Assembly: GCA_000231825.2 (NCBI GenBank)
Contig: JH720328.1
Span: 414,057-478,056, forward strand
Direction of reading: 5' to 3'
DNA length: 64,000 bases
From: Tetrahymena elliotti 4EA
Lineage: Eukaryota > Ciliophora > Oligohymenophorea > Hymenostomatida > Tetrahymenidae
Part shown: piece by piece, positions 20,771-34,400 of the stretch
How positions within the stretch are numbered: the stretch's first letter is position 1
Layout: each line of letters opens with the position of its first letter
Position numbers and translations under genes: made by a program
Notes under the pieces: model-generated
The model's input: the letters and a program-made list of their open reading frames with translations, nothing else
Databases searched by the model: none
Told to the model about the DNA's origin: nothing

Positions 20771-22003
20771 TCACTCGAGTTCATCAAGATAATTAGTTTC
20801 AGGTTCTGCACTATGGTTTTGTTGTTCTTGTGTCCTTTGTTCAGAAATTGTCATTTTATTTAAAGGAATTTCTAAAGATTAATTAGAAGAAGGTTGGTAG
20901 TTGCTTTCAGATCTTGAGTCATTCATTTATTCTTCACTTTCAGAAGGAAGAATTTTATCACGGATGTCATGATGAACTGATGCATTGCTGCTTTGAGAGT
21001 CTCTTCTCTTACTTGCAATGCTTGATTAGTCAGTTGCTGTATTATATGTTGGTAAAGATTCTGAATTTTATTAAGTTGTAGAGGTATTTAAAGACTTTCT
21101 TTCTTCTTCAGAAACATCTTCTAAGTCAGGAGGATTATCAGCATTTCTTTCTCCTTATGAGTTAGCATTATTTTCTTGCTCTTATTATCCATTACGTTCT
21201 CTTTCTTCTCTAGCTTCTTATCTGTAACGTTCGATCATCTCACCAAAAGCTCTGTGATTTCTTAAATGCTCTTCCTCTTATTCTTGTTTATATTTCTTAC
21301 GCTCTTCACGTTCTAATTCCAAACCTCCCTTTGCAAAAGCTTCAGCAAAACGACGCTCTTCTGGGAAGACAGGACGGTCATCAAGATACTTTAAATTAGG
21401 AAGCTTTACAATAAGAGTTTTACGATAGTTAGATATTTTTTTGATGACTTCATTATTTTAAAGATATAAAACACTCAAGTTAGGCATCTTAACTAATATT
21501 TCATCAATTATTGCTTCATCTGTCAAACGGTTATCACTAACATCTAAAACACTTATTGTTGGTACTTCAAGTAATCCCTTAAGAGCATCTACGCTATCAC
21601 CATCCTAACCTAAGGAATTACGCTTAATTTATAAAGTGCTTAAGTTTTTTAAGTTGCCTAGATTTTCAATTTTTTTAATGCAGTTATCAGATAAATTGAG
21701 ATTAGCAACTTGAACACACTTATCAAGATTTTCTATTTTCTTGATCAAATTTTCTTATAAATACAAACTACGCAAGTTGACTAAAGTATCAAGTCCTTCA
21801 ATCTTAGTGAACCCATTACCTTCTAAGTAAACTACTTTCAATCCCGTGAATTCTTCCAAATTTTCAATCTTAGCAAAACCCTTATAATGTAAATACAATT
21901 AATCATTTAAATAAGGAGTTGAGTAGTAAAAACGGAAATCGCTCTTCAAAAGCTTCTTCAAGAACTCTTTGGATAATCTCTTTTCACCGTTACTCTCAGT
22001 CAT
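20771..22003 (-). CDS. DNAAF1: Dynein axonemal assembly factor 1 (LRRC50/ODA7)
   Basis: A single-exon gene of 410 residues. The family acts in the cytoplasm in pre-assembly of axonemal dynein arms before transport into cilia, which fits a ciliated cell. The sequence opens with [19 protein letters not shown], then LRRs of the short protein-phosphatase-regulator type at about residues 45-190: [88 protein letters not shown]. The family-defining cap follows: [14 protein letters not shown] at 191-204 and [12 protein letters not shown] at 207-218. A charged region ([27 protein letters not shown]) probably forms a coiled coil, and the last 150 residues are Ser/Gln/Glu-rich and low in complexity. Human DNAAF1 is longer, and the difference lies in this tail. 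The identity rests on the LRR order plus the DDRPVFP cap. Confidence 0.94.
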
Positions 22004-23423
22004 ATTCTTAAATTCCTATGTAAATATACTTTTATTTAGTTCCTCTAGGCTTGTTTGTTTTTTTTGGTTGGCTTTTCAGCTTTGAAAATTACAACTTATT
22101 TAATTTTTGCAAATTTAATAACTTTTAAAATTTTAATCAATTGATTTTAAATTAAGTGTTTATAAATTTTGATTATAAGAAATATACACACGAAAATAAA
22201 GGATTTAAATCTGATAGAACACTTAATGATTCTTTGAAATGTTCTGAAAAAAAAACTAACTAACAAAAAATAAACATAAAAACAAAAATTAAATTTGTAT
22301 AATTCTAAAAAATTAAATAAATAAATCAGATAAATTATTTAAATTATTTCTTGTCATTGATAAAAATTAATTTTTTAATTAAAACTTTTCTTTCACTTAT
22401 TTTTAAGTTTCAACTTCCATAATTCAAAATAATTAGTTTAATATAATTTCTCAAATTAAAACATTTTTAATTCATTAATTTATTAAAATTTCTTTTAAAA
22501 TTTATAAAATTATTTTTAATTTAAAAACTTTTATTAAAAATTTTAAGGGTGATTGAAATATTTAAAGAATCTCTGCTATTTTACTCTTTCAGATTTTTAT
22601 AACTATTTTAGTATCAAATATTTACTATTTTTAATTGAACTCAATTTTTAAGCATGATTTGTTTATATTTTTAGTGAATAGTAAATAATATTTTTTGTTT
22701 AATCAGAAATACTAAAACATATTTAACTATTCTATGATTTTATTAAAATATTTATAAATGTAAAGATAAACTGATTAAATATATTTTTTAAAGAATAATA
22801 AAATAAATGCTAAAAAATAAAACATAAAATCAGCATCATAATTGAGCAAGTTGTTTTTGTTGATTATTGTTTTTACTTTATAAAATAAGTAAAAGTTTTT
22901 TTTTAATTTAAAAAATATTTTAATTTTTTGTTTAATTATAAGAATATAAAAACTCTACCAATTTTTCTTTGGAATTCATTATGATCCAAATCCAACCAGA
23001 TTAAAATGAATCTTTATTCAAACATAAAGTCATATTTAAAAGTAATTATTTTAAACTTATTTTATTTCATGAAGTAACTCCACTAAAAATTTTAGGGAGA
23101 TCAATAAAATTAATATATTCTAGATTAAATTAAAGAAAGATTATAAAAGTTAATTGATGTCCTAATTTGAAGTTTAAAGAGATTAATTATAACTTTTGAA
23201 TATATCTATCAACTAATCAATAAAGGAATTGATCATGATGAATTCATTAGTTAATTTGGTTGGCTTAAAAATTAAATTAAAATTTAGATTAAATCAAGCA
23301 ATATTATTTATAATTAGTTAATAAATAAATAGCTATTAAAGTAGTGTTAGTATCTATCTAATTCATCAATTAGAACTTTAAATCTCTTTAATTGGGATAT
23401 AACAAGAAGATACTTCTATTATA
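22004..23423. other. Divergent promoter region of the DNAAF1 and CNBD genes
   Basis: About 1.4 kb between two divergent start codons. The frame of the CNBD gene stays open upstream from its chosen ATG to a TGA near 23072, and a separate ATG frame begins at 22981. A 5' exon in 22981-23423 is therefore possible, but no conserved domain supports it and I could not join it in frame. The stretch 22004-22980 is AT-rich and shows nothing. Confidence 0.6.
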
Positions 23424-26400
23424 ATGAGTTTAAATAAGAGTGCTGCTATCATATTGAATTCAAGTGCAGAAATCATGCAGAATAGTAATTCGCTAGATTA
23501 GAGTAATTCATAATTTGATAATTTAACGGAAGATTAGATACAAAGATTAAATGGAGAGAAACTGATTGAGGTAATAATAATATTCATTATTAATTCTACT
23601 TTTAAATTTTTTTCATTATGAACCAAATCAAATTATCTTAAATATAAAACATCATTATTTAAAGGCTGGTATAGCTGTGTTGAATAAAGTTCCAACTAAA
23701 AGAGGAAAAGCAGATATACAAATTTTGATAAGGTTTCTTTTTTTTCTTCATATACACCGCCTTTTCTAATTTTCTATTTTAAAATAATTAATCAAAGACT
23801 AACTGAAGAAGTTCAATTTTTTAAAAACCATTTTGGGCATAACCATCATACGATGCTTTAAGAATATTCAGAGCATTTTGGATATCAAAAATGTAACAGA
23901 GGAGATATTGTTTTTAAATAAGGTGAGTTATATTTATATCAATCCTTTATATTATTTGTTAATATAAACCTTATGTAGAATATTATGTTTAGTTTTTATA
24001 AATGAACAAGGGCATTTATTTAAAGGAAGTTTAGAGTATATTTGTAATGTGATTGTGTTCATTTTAAATAGGATTTACATTACTTTTTATTAAATTTATG
24101 TGAAGAAAAAATTTAATATTCCTCTCCTCATTCATATTTTAAATAAAAAGGTGATTTTGGAGATAAATTCTACTTGATATTAAGAGGATCAGCTAAAGTT
24201 TTGGTTTCTGTAAAGAGATAGTAAATTCCATAAGAAAAAGCAGACAAAAATAAAAAATAAAAGAATGAAAAAGAAGAATAATTAGAAATTAAAGTGCTTA
24301 AATCAGGTGAGACTTTTGGAGAACTTGCAATTATTGACTCAAAGCCTAGAGGAGCTACTATTGTCTGTCTTGAAGATTGTGATTTCATAGTTTTTGAAAA
24401 AAATTCATTTATTAAAATATTAAGTAAAATAAAATTTTTAATTTGACACCTAAAATAAGTTTTTTTGACAAATAAAAATAGAGGATTAAGAAACCTAAAA
24501 ACTGAGAAATGAAATAAACTAACTTACCAAAATCTATCTTTTCAAAGATTTTTCATTAAATCTTTTAAAAAATTTGTATCTCTTGTTTTCTGTCAATAGT
24601 TATTAAAGAGGTGATATTATTTACAAAGAAGGAGAAGAACCTGATAAACTTTACATCATAAAAGAAGGAGAATTTAAAGTAACTCATTTATAATAATTAG
24701 ATTTTTAAATAAAACTCTATTCAAACATAAATATTTTTCATCAATAACAAATTATTAATCATTTAGATCTTCAACTGATGAAAAAAACATTTTATTAAAA
24801 CCATTTTTTATGTGTTTAGTATATAAAAATTTAATAAATAAATAAATAAATAATAAAAAATAGATTTCTAAAAAGTTTGAGTATAATTTAGATGAAGTTA
24901 AGGTGAATAAGCTGAATAACAATGAAAAAATGAAGAAAACCAAAATTTTAGATGTAGTTTAATTCATTTAATTTAATTTTTTAATCTCTTTTTTCAGATT
25001 GGTCTAGTTGGTAAGTTTTAATCACTTGGAGAAGAAGAGTTTTTTATGGGAATTTAGAGGGATGTTACTGCAACTTGCGTTTCTAAAGATGCTGTTATTA
25101 TGGCTATTAACAAAAAGGATATGCTTAAGAAGATGAGTTATGATCAAAATAGTATCCGCTTGATGCAAAGTAGGGCTCAAGAGAAGTTTGATTTTAGATA
25201 AGCTAAGCTAAAGCAGTTATAAGAAAAATTTTAAGAAGATGAAGAGAGTGTAGTGCTTAAAAATTATAAAAGAAACATTTTAAAAATAAGCAGAAACATA
25301 GAAGAATGCATAGATTCTAATGATATAACTTAATTTAGTGTTTAAAATTAATACAGTTTAGAAAAGTCAACTTTAACTAAAAAATAGTAAAAAGAAAATT
25401 TTTTGATGCCTGATTAAAATACTTTTCGATCAAGAGATCAAAGTTTTGACTTATAATAAGAATCAGAGATAAGCTAAAATAATTAAAGCTAACCAGGAAC
25501 TCCTAAGTCTTAGAGGTAAGGAAATTGCACTCCTGGAAGAGACTCTTTGTTTAAGTTAAATTCTCCAGTAGCAAGTAAGAATAAAACTCTAAATAATAGC
25601 TAGTTTCTTCGCCAAAGCAGCCTGAACAACAGTCAACTTAAAAGCCTTGATAATTCTGGATTTTTACATAAAAACTCTCCAAAATTCTCAGAAAATAATT
25701 AAGATAATCAATAATAATACAACTTTTCTTAGTTTTTACAAAACATGGATGATAGTCCTTCCTCTAAATAAAATTAAGCTGCTGCTACTCCTAATTTGTT
25801 GTAGAATTTATAGAGATCTTAATAAAAAAACTCTATTTTTTTCAAATCTGGAATCAATAGACAAAAGCCTAAAAGGAAAATTCAGCTTAAAATCCATGAA
25901 AAAATAAAGTAATCATTTGAAGAAAAGAAGAAGTAAGATATTAGATTTAGCTAAGAAGAAAAGATGAAACATTTTGTAAACTTGAAAAATTCAAACATGG
26001 GAGAATAAAAAAAGTTAGAATTAAGTTCATCTGATTCGCAATCAAGTGCCAGCTCAGAATCTGAATAGAGATAAAGCATAAAATATATTTCTAAGATTAA
26101 TAGCATATATTCAGATTTAGATGATATAAATTTTCGAGGAATTCAATTGAAGCATTCCCAATCAACAAAGAACCATAATACAAAAATAATAGTTTTTCCA
26201 GGCTAAGATAATAGTTTTTCAGCCAAATCTTAAGGAGAAATTATGAATGATAGTATGAATTAAAATTAGCAAAGAAATATTCAAAATAAACAAGAACATA
26301 ATAGAAATTCAGAATTAACCATAGATGAATAAAATGGTAGTCGTAAAATATCTATTTTTAATGACAGTAAGGCATCTAAAAATGACTCTTAATAATCAGA

Positions 26401-27769
26401 AGAAAATAGTAAAATGTCTATCAAAATAACCACAAACCAGAAATTAAAAAATCAAAACTCAAAAAAGAATATGATTAACAACAACGTCATTGTTTACTAA
26501 GAAAAAACAAGAAACTCAATTTTAACAGATAAATGCAGAGATTTTCTTCACATAGATGATAAAGCTATCTCAGAAAAAGCTAAGGCAAAATCTGTAATGA
26601 AAAATCCTTTTCTTTACAGAGATGAGTTTCCTTTAGCTAAAAATGTTTCTACAAATTTGGAAGATTAAGACATTGATCGATTGATATAAGAAAAAATTAT
26701 CAATTCGGTTGTCAAAGGAAACACAGCAAAAAGAAATAGTTTCTTTGTGCAGCCTTTGCTTCAACAATAAACTTAATCAAGAGCATTTTAGGTGAGCGAA
26801 GAAAAGCAAATAAATGAGAAAGATGAGTTAGAATTTACATAGCTGTAAGAGTTAGGAGATTAAGCCATTAACAGGTTTTATAGTAATCAAGAAGAGAGTT
26901 TTTAAGCTTTCTTTAATCAATCAAAAGAGCAGTTTGCCCAAGATAGTGTTGTTGTTGATTCTAAAAGAAAATAAATTACTTTGGCAAAGAGTAAAACTTT
27001 ATCTTTAGTTCAAACATAACAATCTCCTTCTTCTTTGAAATCAAGAACAAATTAAAATCAGTATTCCATAAGGCCACTAGTTTTCTAAACAAATATTTTT
27101 TATAAAGATACTTCAGAACTGATAAGACCTTTATCATCTCAAGCACATAGCTCTATAAATAAAACTTCACACAAAAAAACCAATACTTAATTGGATTAAT
27201 CATTGAGAAAAAGCAAAACATTTAGACCACAATCATCTGCCTCTTAATCATAAAATGATTATGTAGTAGTAAGTAGAAAAAATAAAAATTCAATGAGTGG
27301 ATATTTAAAAACTATTAATTTCGATGATCTCTCTCATTCTCCAATATTAAATCACTTCAGACAACTATCGACAGGCAGGTCTTTTGTATCAGAAAAACAA
27401 AAAGTAAATTAACCCTTTAAATAAGAATTTAATTAAAAAATTGAGGAATTAATTGCTCAGAAGAAGTAAATTCAAGTCTAGTAAACTTAAGAAACAAAAA
27501 TTCCAGATACAATATAAAGGCCAAAAACTGCACAAACCGTTTTTAAGCACGATTTTAAAGCAACACCTTGCCAGCAAGTAAACCACTAGGTATATCATAT
27601 TTACAATTGTAAAGGAAAAAATGATGGTAAATGTTTATGCCAAAGTAATCACCTTAATTTATTACCATTAAAGTTCAGAACAGATTTAATCATGCAAAAT
27701 CATAAAGCAATTAAAAAAAATTGTTTCTCTGTTAGATTGCAAGGAAAAATTTACTAAAATGCTGTTTGA
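23424..27769 (+). CDS. Tandem cyclic-nucleotide-binding-domain protein without kinase domain
   Basis: Seven exons: 23424-23570, 23665-23732, 23798-23922, 24151-24423, 24482-24678, 24864-24956, 24998-27769; 1224 residues. Two CNBDs lie in the first third. CNBD1 runs from CNRGDIVFKQGDFGDKFYL to its phosphate-binding cassette FGELAIIDSKPRGATI, which keeps the Glu and Arg that contact cyclic nucleotide in PKA and PKG; binding is therefore likely. CNBD2 runs from YQRGDIIYKEGEEPDKLYI to LGEEEFFMGIQRDVTAT, a variant cassette. The linker DQETQKLRNEINQLTKIYLF matches the helix joining the domains in PKG. No kinase or membrane segment follows. Instead a single exon encodes about 850 residues rich in Ser, Asn, Gln and Lys with no recognised fold. 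Such proteins may be cAMP/cGMP-responsive scaffolds. The N-terminal start is uncertain because the frame is open further upstream. Confidence 0.87.
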
Positions 27770-28614
27770 AAACAAGTGCTTTGTAATTTATCAAAATTTT
27801 AAATCATCAACTGAAAAAATTATATTATTTTACTCGTAAAAAAAAATTTAATTTAAAATAAATATCTAAATAACATTATTAATTATCTTTGGAGCTTTTT
27901 TTATTAATGTAAGCTTAGAATTAAATAAAAAAGGTTTTAAAAGTAAATTATTTTGCTCTTAAATATTTTCCAATTGTTTATCTCAAAATTAATAGGATAT
28001 TTTATTTTGTAAATATTCATTTAAACTTAATAAAAACATCTACAAATAATGAAGGGTTATTATTGATTATTCTTCATGTTCATATTCATTAACTATATTT
28101 TATTTATTTCAGAGAAATTCAATTAAAAAATTTCTTTTCAAATTCATTTAAAACACCAACTCACAAAATTTGATCGTCTTAATAAATTTGTTAATTTATT
28201 GTTGAAAATAAAATTATTATTATCAAAAGAAAAGAATTTTATTAGTTTAAATCATAGTTGTATGTATATAAAACATTTTTAATTTTCTTTTAAATGATTT
28301 TGAAGAGTTTATGAGAAATTAATATCCTATTCTTTTTTTTTTTTGGAAAATTAATGTATCAAATTTGATTGATGAAATAAAGTTGAAAATTGTACAATGA
28401 ATTTATTTTAAAAAATTAAATTTATAATTAATGATAAAAGAAGATTATTAAGTTGAAATCATAGTTTTTTTGTTAATACCATTTTAAATTTTATTGATCA
28501 TAATTCACAAATACTTGTAATTTAACATAAGCAAAATATTAATTTACTTATTTTTACAGATAGATCTAAATGATAAAAATTGAATCAAAATTATCAAAAA
28601 TAGGTTTAATGCTT
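27770..28614. other. Convergent intergenic spacer with possible old duplication
   Basis: About 850 bases between two converging genes. Segments near 28185-28265 and 28385-28475 resemble each other; both end in AAATCATAG after a run of similar AT-rich words. This could be a decayed direct duplication with a period near 205, or AT-rich chance. Nothing else was identified. Confidence 0.5.
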
Positions 28615-29897
28615 TCAAGAGATAACTTATTTTCTATGACGATTACAGAAATCTTTTATTCTAGGAAGAAGCTTTTCGTATATTTCTTAAGTAGCGCAAG
28701 TCATCATTCTGAATCCATTTATGTTTCCATTAAAAGCACTTAAATTAAGAATCCAAACATTTTCTTCTGTAAGTAATGATTGGAGAAAGTCTAAGTCTTT
28801 TGAAAATCCTTTAAAGTATTCTAACTAAATGATTACAGCTATGTAGAAAGTTCCTTAGGCCTTTATTGGTGTCAATCCTTATATACTAGAGAATTCTTTA
28901 TATAAGTAGTTGTAATTATCTTCAAATAACCCCATAAAGTTTTTAGTATAGTCAGGAGTCAGTGTATCTAAAAGCTTAGGCAATGCACTTTACATAAAAG
29001 AACATGGCCCTTCAAAGTAGTCTGTTAATTAAACAGCTGCATTTCTAATTGATCTTAATCTATTAGCTTTATCAAAGAATATCATCCAAGAAACACTCCA
29101 TCCAGGTACTAAAAATGTTTTTTCTAGACCTCCTAAGACAATTACAGGAACTTACTCTGTGGCCATATGGCCAAATGAAATAAATTAATAATTCTAGAAG
29201 GACTCATTCCAATAAACTTCATCGCTAATTATAAAAATATTATTTTTTTAGCAAAATTCAAATATTTTCTCCATATGAGCTCTTGAAAAAATAGAACCAC
29301 AAGGGTTAGATGGGTTAACAATCCATAAAAAGCGTGTTTTATTGTCAACTAATGTTTAAAGATGTTCCAAATCTATTTCAAAACTCTTTTCTGGAATCAA
29401 TTTGTAGGGTCTTATCTCTACTCCTAGGGCCTTATTTTATAGTTTAGATTTTAATACTTTTATAAATTTGGTTATTTATTTACAGGAGCTGTTGAATGAT
29501 AAAATGGATAACCAGGCTCTGGGACTAAAATATTTTCTCCAGGATTTGTAATGGAGTAAAGAACATTTAGTAATCCCATATTGGCGCCATGAGTTAAAAT
29601 GATATCACTAGCAGATAATTGCATATTAGGGCCTTGGAAATGCTTAGCAACTGCACATCTAGATTCAAAAGTACCATCAGATTAAGTAGGAAGAGAATGG
29701 TTGCTTGGATTTTAAATTGCCTCTTTGATAAATTAATATCCTTAAGCGGACATTTTTAGGTCAATATGCCCATAATATGTTGGATCTCCACTCAAAAAGT
29801 ACAACTTTTCTTTCTAATGTTCCTAGGGAACAACAAATTTTGTGATCAAATCTTAAAAGAGACCTGAATTAAGAGAAAAAGATGAGGCTTTTATCAT
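28615..29897 (-). CDS. Class I PLP-dependent aminotransferase, tyrosine-aminotransferase-like
   Basis: Two exons, 29484-29897 and 28615-29430, joined over a 53-nt intron; 409 residues, normal for fold type I aminotransferases. Family landmarks in order: [10 protein letters not shown] near the N terminus, the cofactor-cradle region [28 protein letters not shown] with N180, ISDEVYW with D208 (pairs with the pyridine nitrogen) and Y211, the Schiff-base lysine K242 in [12 protein letters not shown], and a C-terminal FRMM with the Arg that usually binds the substrate carboxylate. The GGLEK...LVPGW signature is closest to tyrosine and alanine aminotransferases. Where the family has GWRLGW, whose Arg contacts the PLP phosphate, this protein reads GWSVSW. 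It is probably cytosolic since no targeting peptide is evident. The substrate cannot be stated. The gene is transcribed away from the kinase gene. Confidence 0.91.
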
Positions 29898-31464
29898 TAT
29901 ATGTTTTTGAGTTGAATGGTTTTTATTATTAATAAATTATTAATTAATATTTTTGTGAAATTTCTTAATTTTTGTGATTTCAGAGTGAAATCTGTCTGAT
30001 TAGTTATTAGATTTTTTCTGAATAATAAAATTTTAGGAAGATAGATAATGAATGAGTTAATATTTTTAAATAAATATTTGATAGCTAACTAGTTTAGTAA
30101 TAAGTAAGCATATCTTTTCACATAAATTACATAATAAATCTTTAATGCTTATTTCTTTGTTTTGAATATTATGTATTAGATTTATGAGATGAATTTTATC
30201 AATTATTGATTTGGGAAAACAAATATTTTGATTAATTCTTTAGTATAATTAGCATTTAAAAACTTTTTCTATTACTTTTTTAGGTTTCGATAAAAATGTT
30301 AAAATCTTTCAAAAGTACATTCAATTAATTAGAGAAAAGTTTTAAAGAAAAATAATCAATCAAATTTCTAAAAATATTGATAGCATTTTGAATGGGAATA
30401 ATTTTGATTAAATAATTTATTTATTTATTTTAAGAGTTGGAATTTATTTAATTGTTAAGGTACTTTTGCCATGGTAAAGCTTTATTTAAATTTAAAAAGC
30501 TTTCAGTTTTGTCCATTTATTTACTTAGCAGAAGTCATCAAATAGAAAGGATTCTAAACAAAATACTGAAAGTGAAATAAATATTTATGAATAAAAAATG
30601 AAATTACTTTTTATTTGATACAAATTTTATATTTCATAACTATTATTTATTTGATGATATATAATTTTAAAAATTTATTACTACAGGTTTACTAAAGAGA
30701 TATGGAAGCAAATTTTTTAACAGGTATTGTATATAATCTAATTTAATAATTTACATATAAAAATCATTTAGAAAATTCTAATTAAATTGTTCAAATGCAA
30801 AAAAAAACAAACAGTTTTATTTTAATTAGATCTTTATGATTAGGATTTTTTTAAATTTTGTAATATGTAAAATTAATTTAAAGAATTATAAAAATATTAA
30901 TTTAAAAATAACTTGTTGGTAAACAAAACTCCTCTTAAAATCTTATTTTTATTTGAATTTTAGTGAAAAAAATATTTTAAAAGTTTGTAAACTATTTATA
31001 GGTTGATATGAATATATAAGAATTAACTAATTTTAGTAGATGTTATTATTCTTAAAACTTAAAAAGATAAATTTTATAGATGAAAATTTAAAAAATTTTA
31101 ATTAAGCAAGAATACTAATTGTGTTTCCATAAAAAAATACTTATTAGTAAGTCAGTAAAGTATTGTTGTCTTAAGAATTATTAATTAGCTAAATTTTTTT
31201 TTTTAAGTTAGTGTTAAAATTCTAATGAAAAAAAGCCATTAAAATACATTACAAATGAATTAGTCTTAATATTTGATTAATTGATTATTTAATTAATTAA
31301 TTCTTAATATTTTCGGCATTTATTTAATTATTATTTTTTAGCCAACAATTATAATATTGCTAGGATATTTAGATTTTAATATAATTAGATAAATAAATAT
31401 ATACACTTAGACTAAAAACTTAAAACAAAAAGTTAAAGATTAAAAGCATATTTTGTCAAAAAAT
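29898..31464. other. Divergent promoter region, aminotransferase and kinase genes
   Basis: About 1.57 kb of AT-rich DNA between two divergent start codons. A short frame starting MLKSFKSTFNQLEKSFK near 30297 runs only about 31 codons and shows no splice partner I could support. No other feature was seen. Confidence 0.65.
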
Positions 31465-34400
31465 ATGATTAGCAGTTTTGGCCGAGTGCAAAAATCTATT
31501 TTCTTGGAAGAGATTGACGAGTCAGTTGAAAATGAGCAATCAGGCAGTAGAATAGGATAAACTGCTGATAGTGATTATGCTAAATTTATTATAGATGGAA
31601 AATAGTTTTGGTTTAGATAGGAAGCATATTTTAAGCTAATAATATAGAATTCAACTGGAAGGGAAATAGTGAGAGCAGCCTTTTCATAAGAATAATTTGC
31701 ATAATTTTTAGGATATTTAAAGGCAAGGGCGAAAACAAAAAATAATGTTTCAAAAGAATTTTTAGATATCCCATAATTTGAATTCAATTTAGAGAATGTT
31801 TAAAAGGTATTTAAGATAGTTTAAGATACAAGAATTCATTGTTAGATGAATTTCTTTCAGGAATTTTTGGGTAAATGGAAGAAAGAATACTAGGATTATA
31901 TGATTAAAGTGACGAATAACTAAAAGACTATAACAATGACCACAGTTAAGGATAAGATGGAAAACATAGAGCAAAAAATAAAAACATTGCCTCTTAATTA
32001 AAATAACATTCATCAAATATACATAGGTTTAGATAAAAATTAGAGTTTAGGACATGAAATAAATCAAGCTAAAATAAGAAAGGTCATTTCAACTCAATTT
32101 AACTACTAACTCAATGAGTTAATTGGAAAAGGAGGTAAAAAGTTTGCATTATTACTCGCAATTTACAATCAATTAATTATTAATCAAATTTATAATAAAT
32201 GAATGAGATAGATAGATCTATTTGATTATATAAAAATTAGAATCAAGTTTGTAATCTAAAAATCTGAAATATATTGTAAGAAATAATTTTGAAATAGATC
32301 AAATAACAATAGAGTGTAAGAAGATAATTTTATTGATAATTACTGGCTATTTCAATTTCAAAAAGCTTCTACCCTTTCAATCATAGAAATATTATTTTAT
32401 TTTTCACCGAAAAATCAACTTAAATAGAGTATGATTATAATTACAAGATAGAATTTAGAGTATTACAAAAAAGAAAGAATTTTTCTTCAGATGAATTTAA
32501 TTAAGATCATTTATTATTTCAATTACTGATAATAAATTAAATTATTATTAATTTTACTTGCTTAATTAACTTTTTCAGTATTAAATTTTGTAAGCTAATT
32601 CAATCAAGAATACAAATTCAATTAATTAGAAGAAATACGTTAAATCCAAACACTTAATTTTGCTTTCTTTACTCTTATCTCAAAATTAATACCAATTTTG
32701 CAATGTATCCTATTCAAATTGATTATTTTAATAACATCACAAAATATTTTTTAAATTCTTTCATTTTAGTATTTTATAATCTTAAAAATTTTAAATAATT
32801 AATTCCTCAGCACTTTACATATTTTAACAAAAGATAATAAAAATCATCAATTTTGACTAATTAAGAAATTCTGATTTGTTTTAAGGATAATAATTAAAAA
32901 AAACAAATAAATTAAAAAAAATAATTAAATTCAATTTTAATATTATTATTATTTCATTCATCTTTTTTGCTGTGAATTTTTCCATTCTTAGACAATAATA
33001 ATTTGATTAAAAAAATAATAATAATTTATTATCATTTTTAATTAATTTTAGCTTTTGGATTGGTATTTGCTATCGACTTAGACCACAACAAGAATTAAGC
33101 AATCAAAATTTAAATAAATCAAAATAGCAACTAAGAATACAAAAAATGTGAAGAACTTTAAAATTATGCTCTATAATCATTAGACGGGGATATTTTACAT
33201 TTCTTCAAATGCTTTCAAATTCAAGATACTCAATCAAGATATGTAAAAAAATATTTAAATTTTAATTAAAGCAATTTTTTCTAAAAAGAAATTAACACTT
33301 TTTCTGTAATAATTATCTTAAAAATACAATTTATGGTTAAATTTATACTTTAGTAAATGAAAATTAAAAAAAAAAAGAAATAAGTATTTTCCTGAATTCC
33401 TTCAAAATTATTTTATCATTTTTATTTTTTTAAGGTCTTGGATTTCTTTATTATGGAAAGAGGAGAAAAGAACCTTAAGGAATTAACATAGTAAACCTAA
33501 TTAAAAGGCAACTTAAATGGTTAAAGTGAGTTTCATCATTATTGGAATAAGTAAGAAATTAGGAATCTATTTATGGGTATCATGAGAAATGTTTCATTCT
33601 TGCACTCATACAATTACTACCACAGAGATATTAAATATGATAATATCATAAAAAAAAGATAAACTTATTATCTAATTGACTTTAATGTTTCTGAAAAAAT
33701 AGAATAAATTCTCCCTCTAGCAGTCAAATTAGATAAAGCAAAAGGTAATAAAAAATATTAAATACTTTAATTACACATTAATTGTATGTAATTCAAATAA
33801 GCCCAAAAAAATCAGTTTTATTTAATTATTGAGATTATATTTAAAAAAATTCAATATAAAAATAATCTAGACAAAGCTACTCTCCGTAAATAAGATTATA
33901 TATCTGGTACACCTGGCTATCTAACTCCTTAATGGGATATGAAATTAAAAGAAATTAATTTAGAGAAGAAAAAAAATCAAGATAATCCTAAGAAAGGAGG
34001 AAGAAATGAGTTACAAGGAATGGGTATTCATGATCCATTTAAGGTAATTTAGAAGAAATAAATTATTTAAATTTCTGTTCAATCTTGGATAAATTTATAT
34101 ATTAAATAAAATATAGAGTGATATTTATAGTATGGGAGTAGTTTTTGTTTAGTTTTTAAATAATGTAAAAGCTGCATAGTATGATGGCTTTGAAAAATAT
34201 ATCCCTAAAAATGATCCAAAGCGTGCTTATCCATTAGCAAGTGAAGTTAGTAATATACTTCTGTAAAAAGAAGATATTAAAGTCAATTAATATTTCACAT
34301 AAACTTATTAATTTCTCATGAATGATTAAATTTATGAAGTTGAAAACCTGCTTGTAGCTATGTTAGAATCTAAAGAGACAGATAGAATATCAACTTTGAA

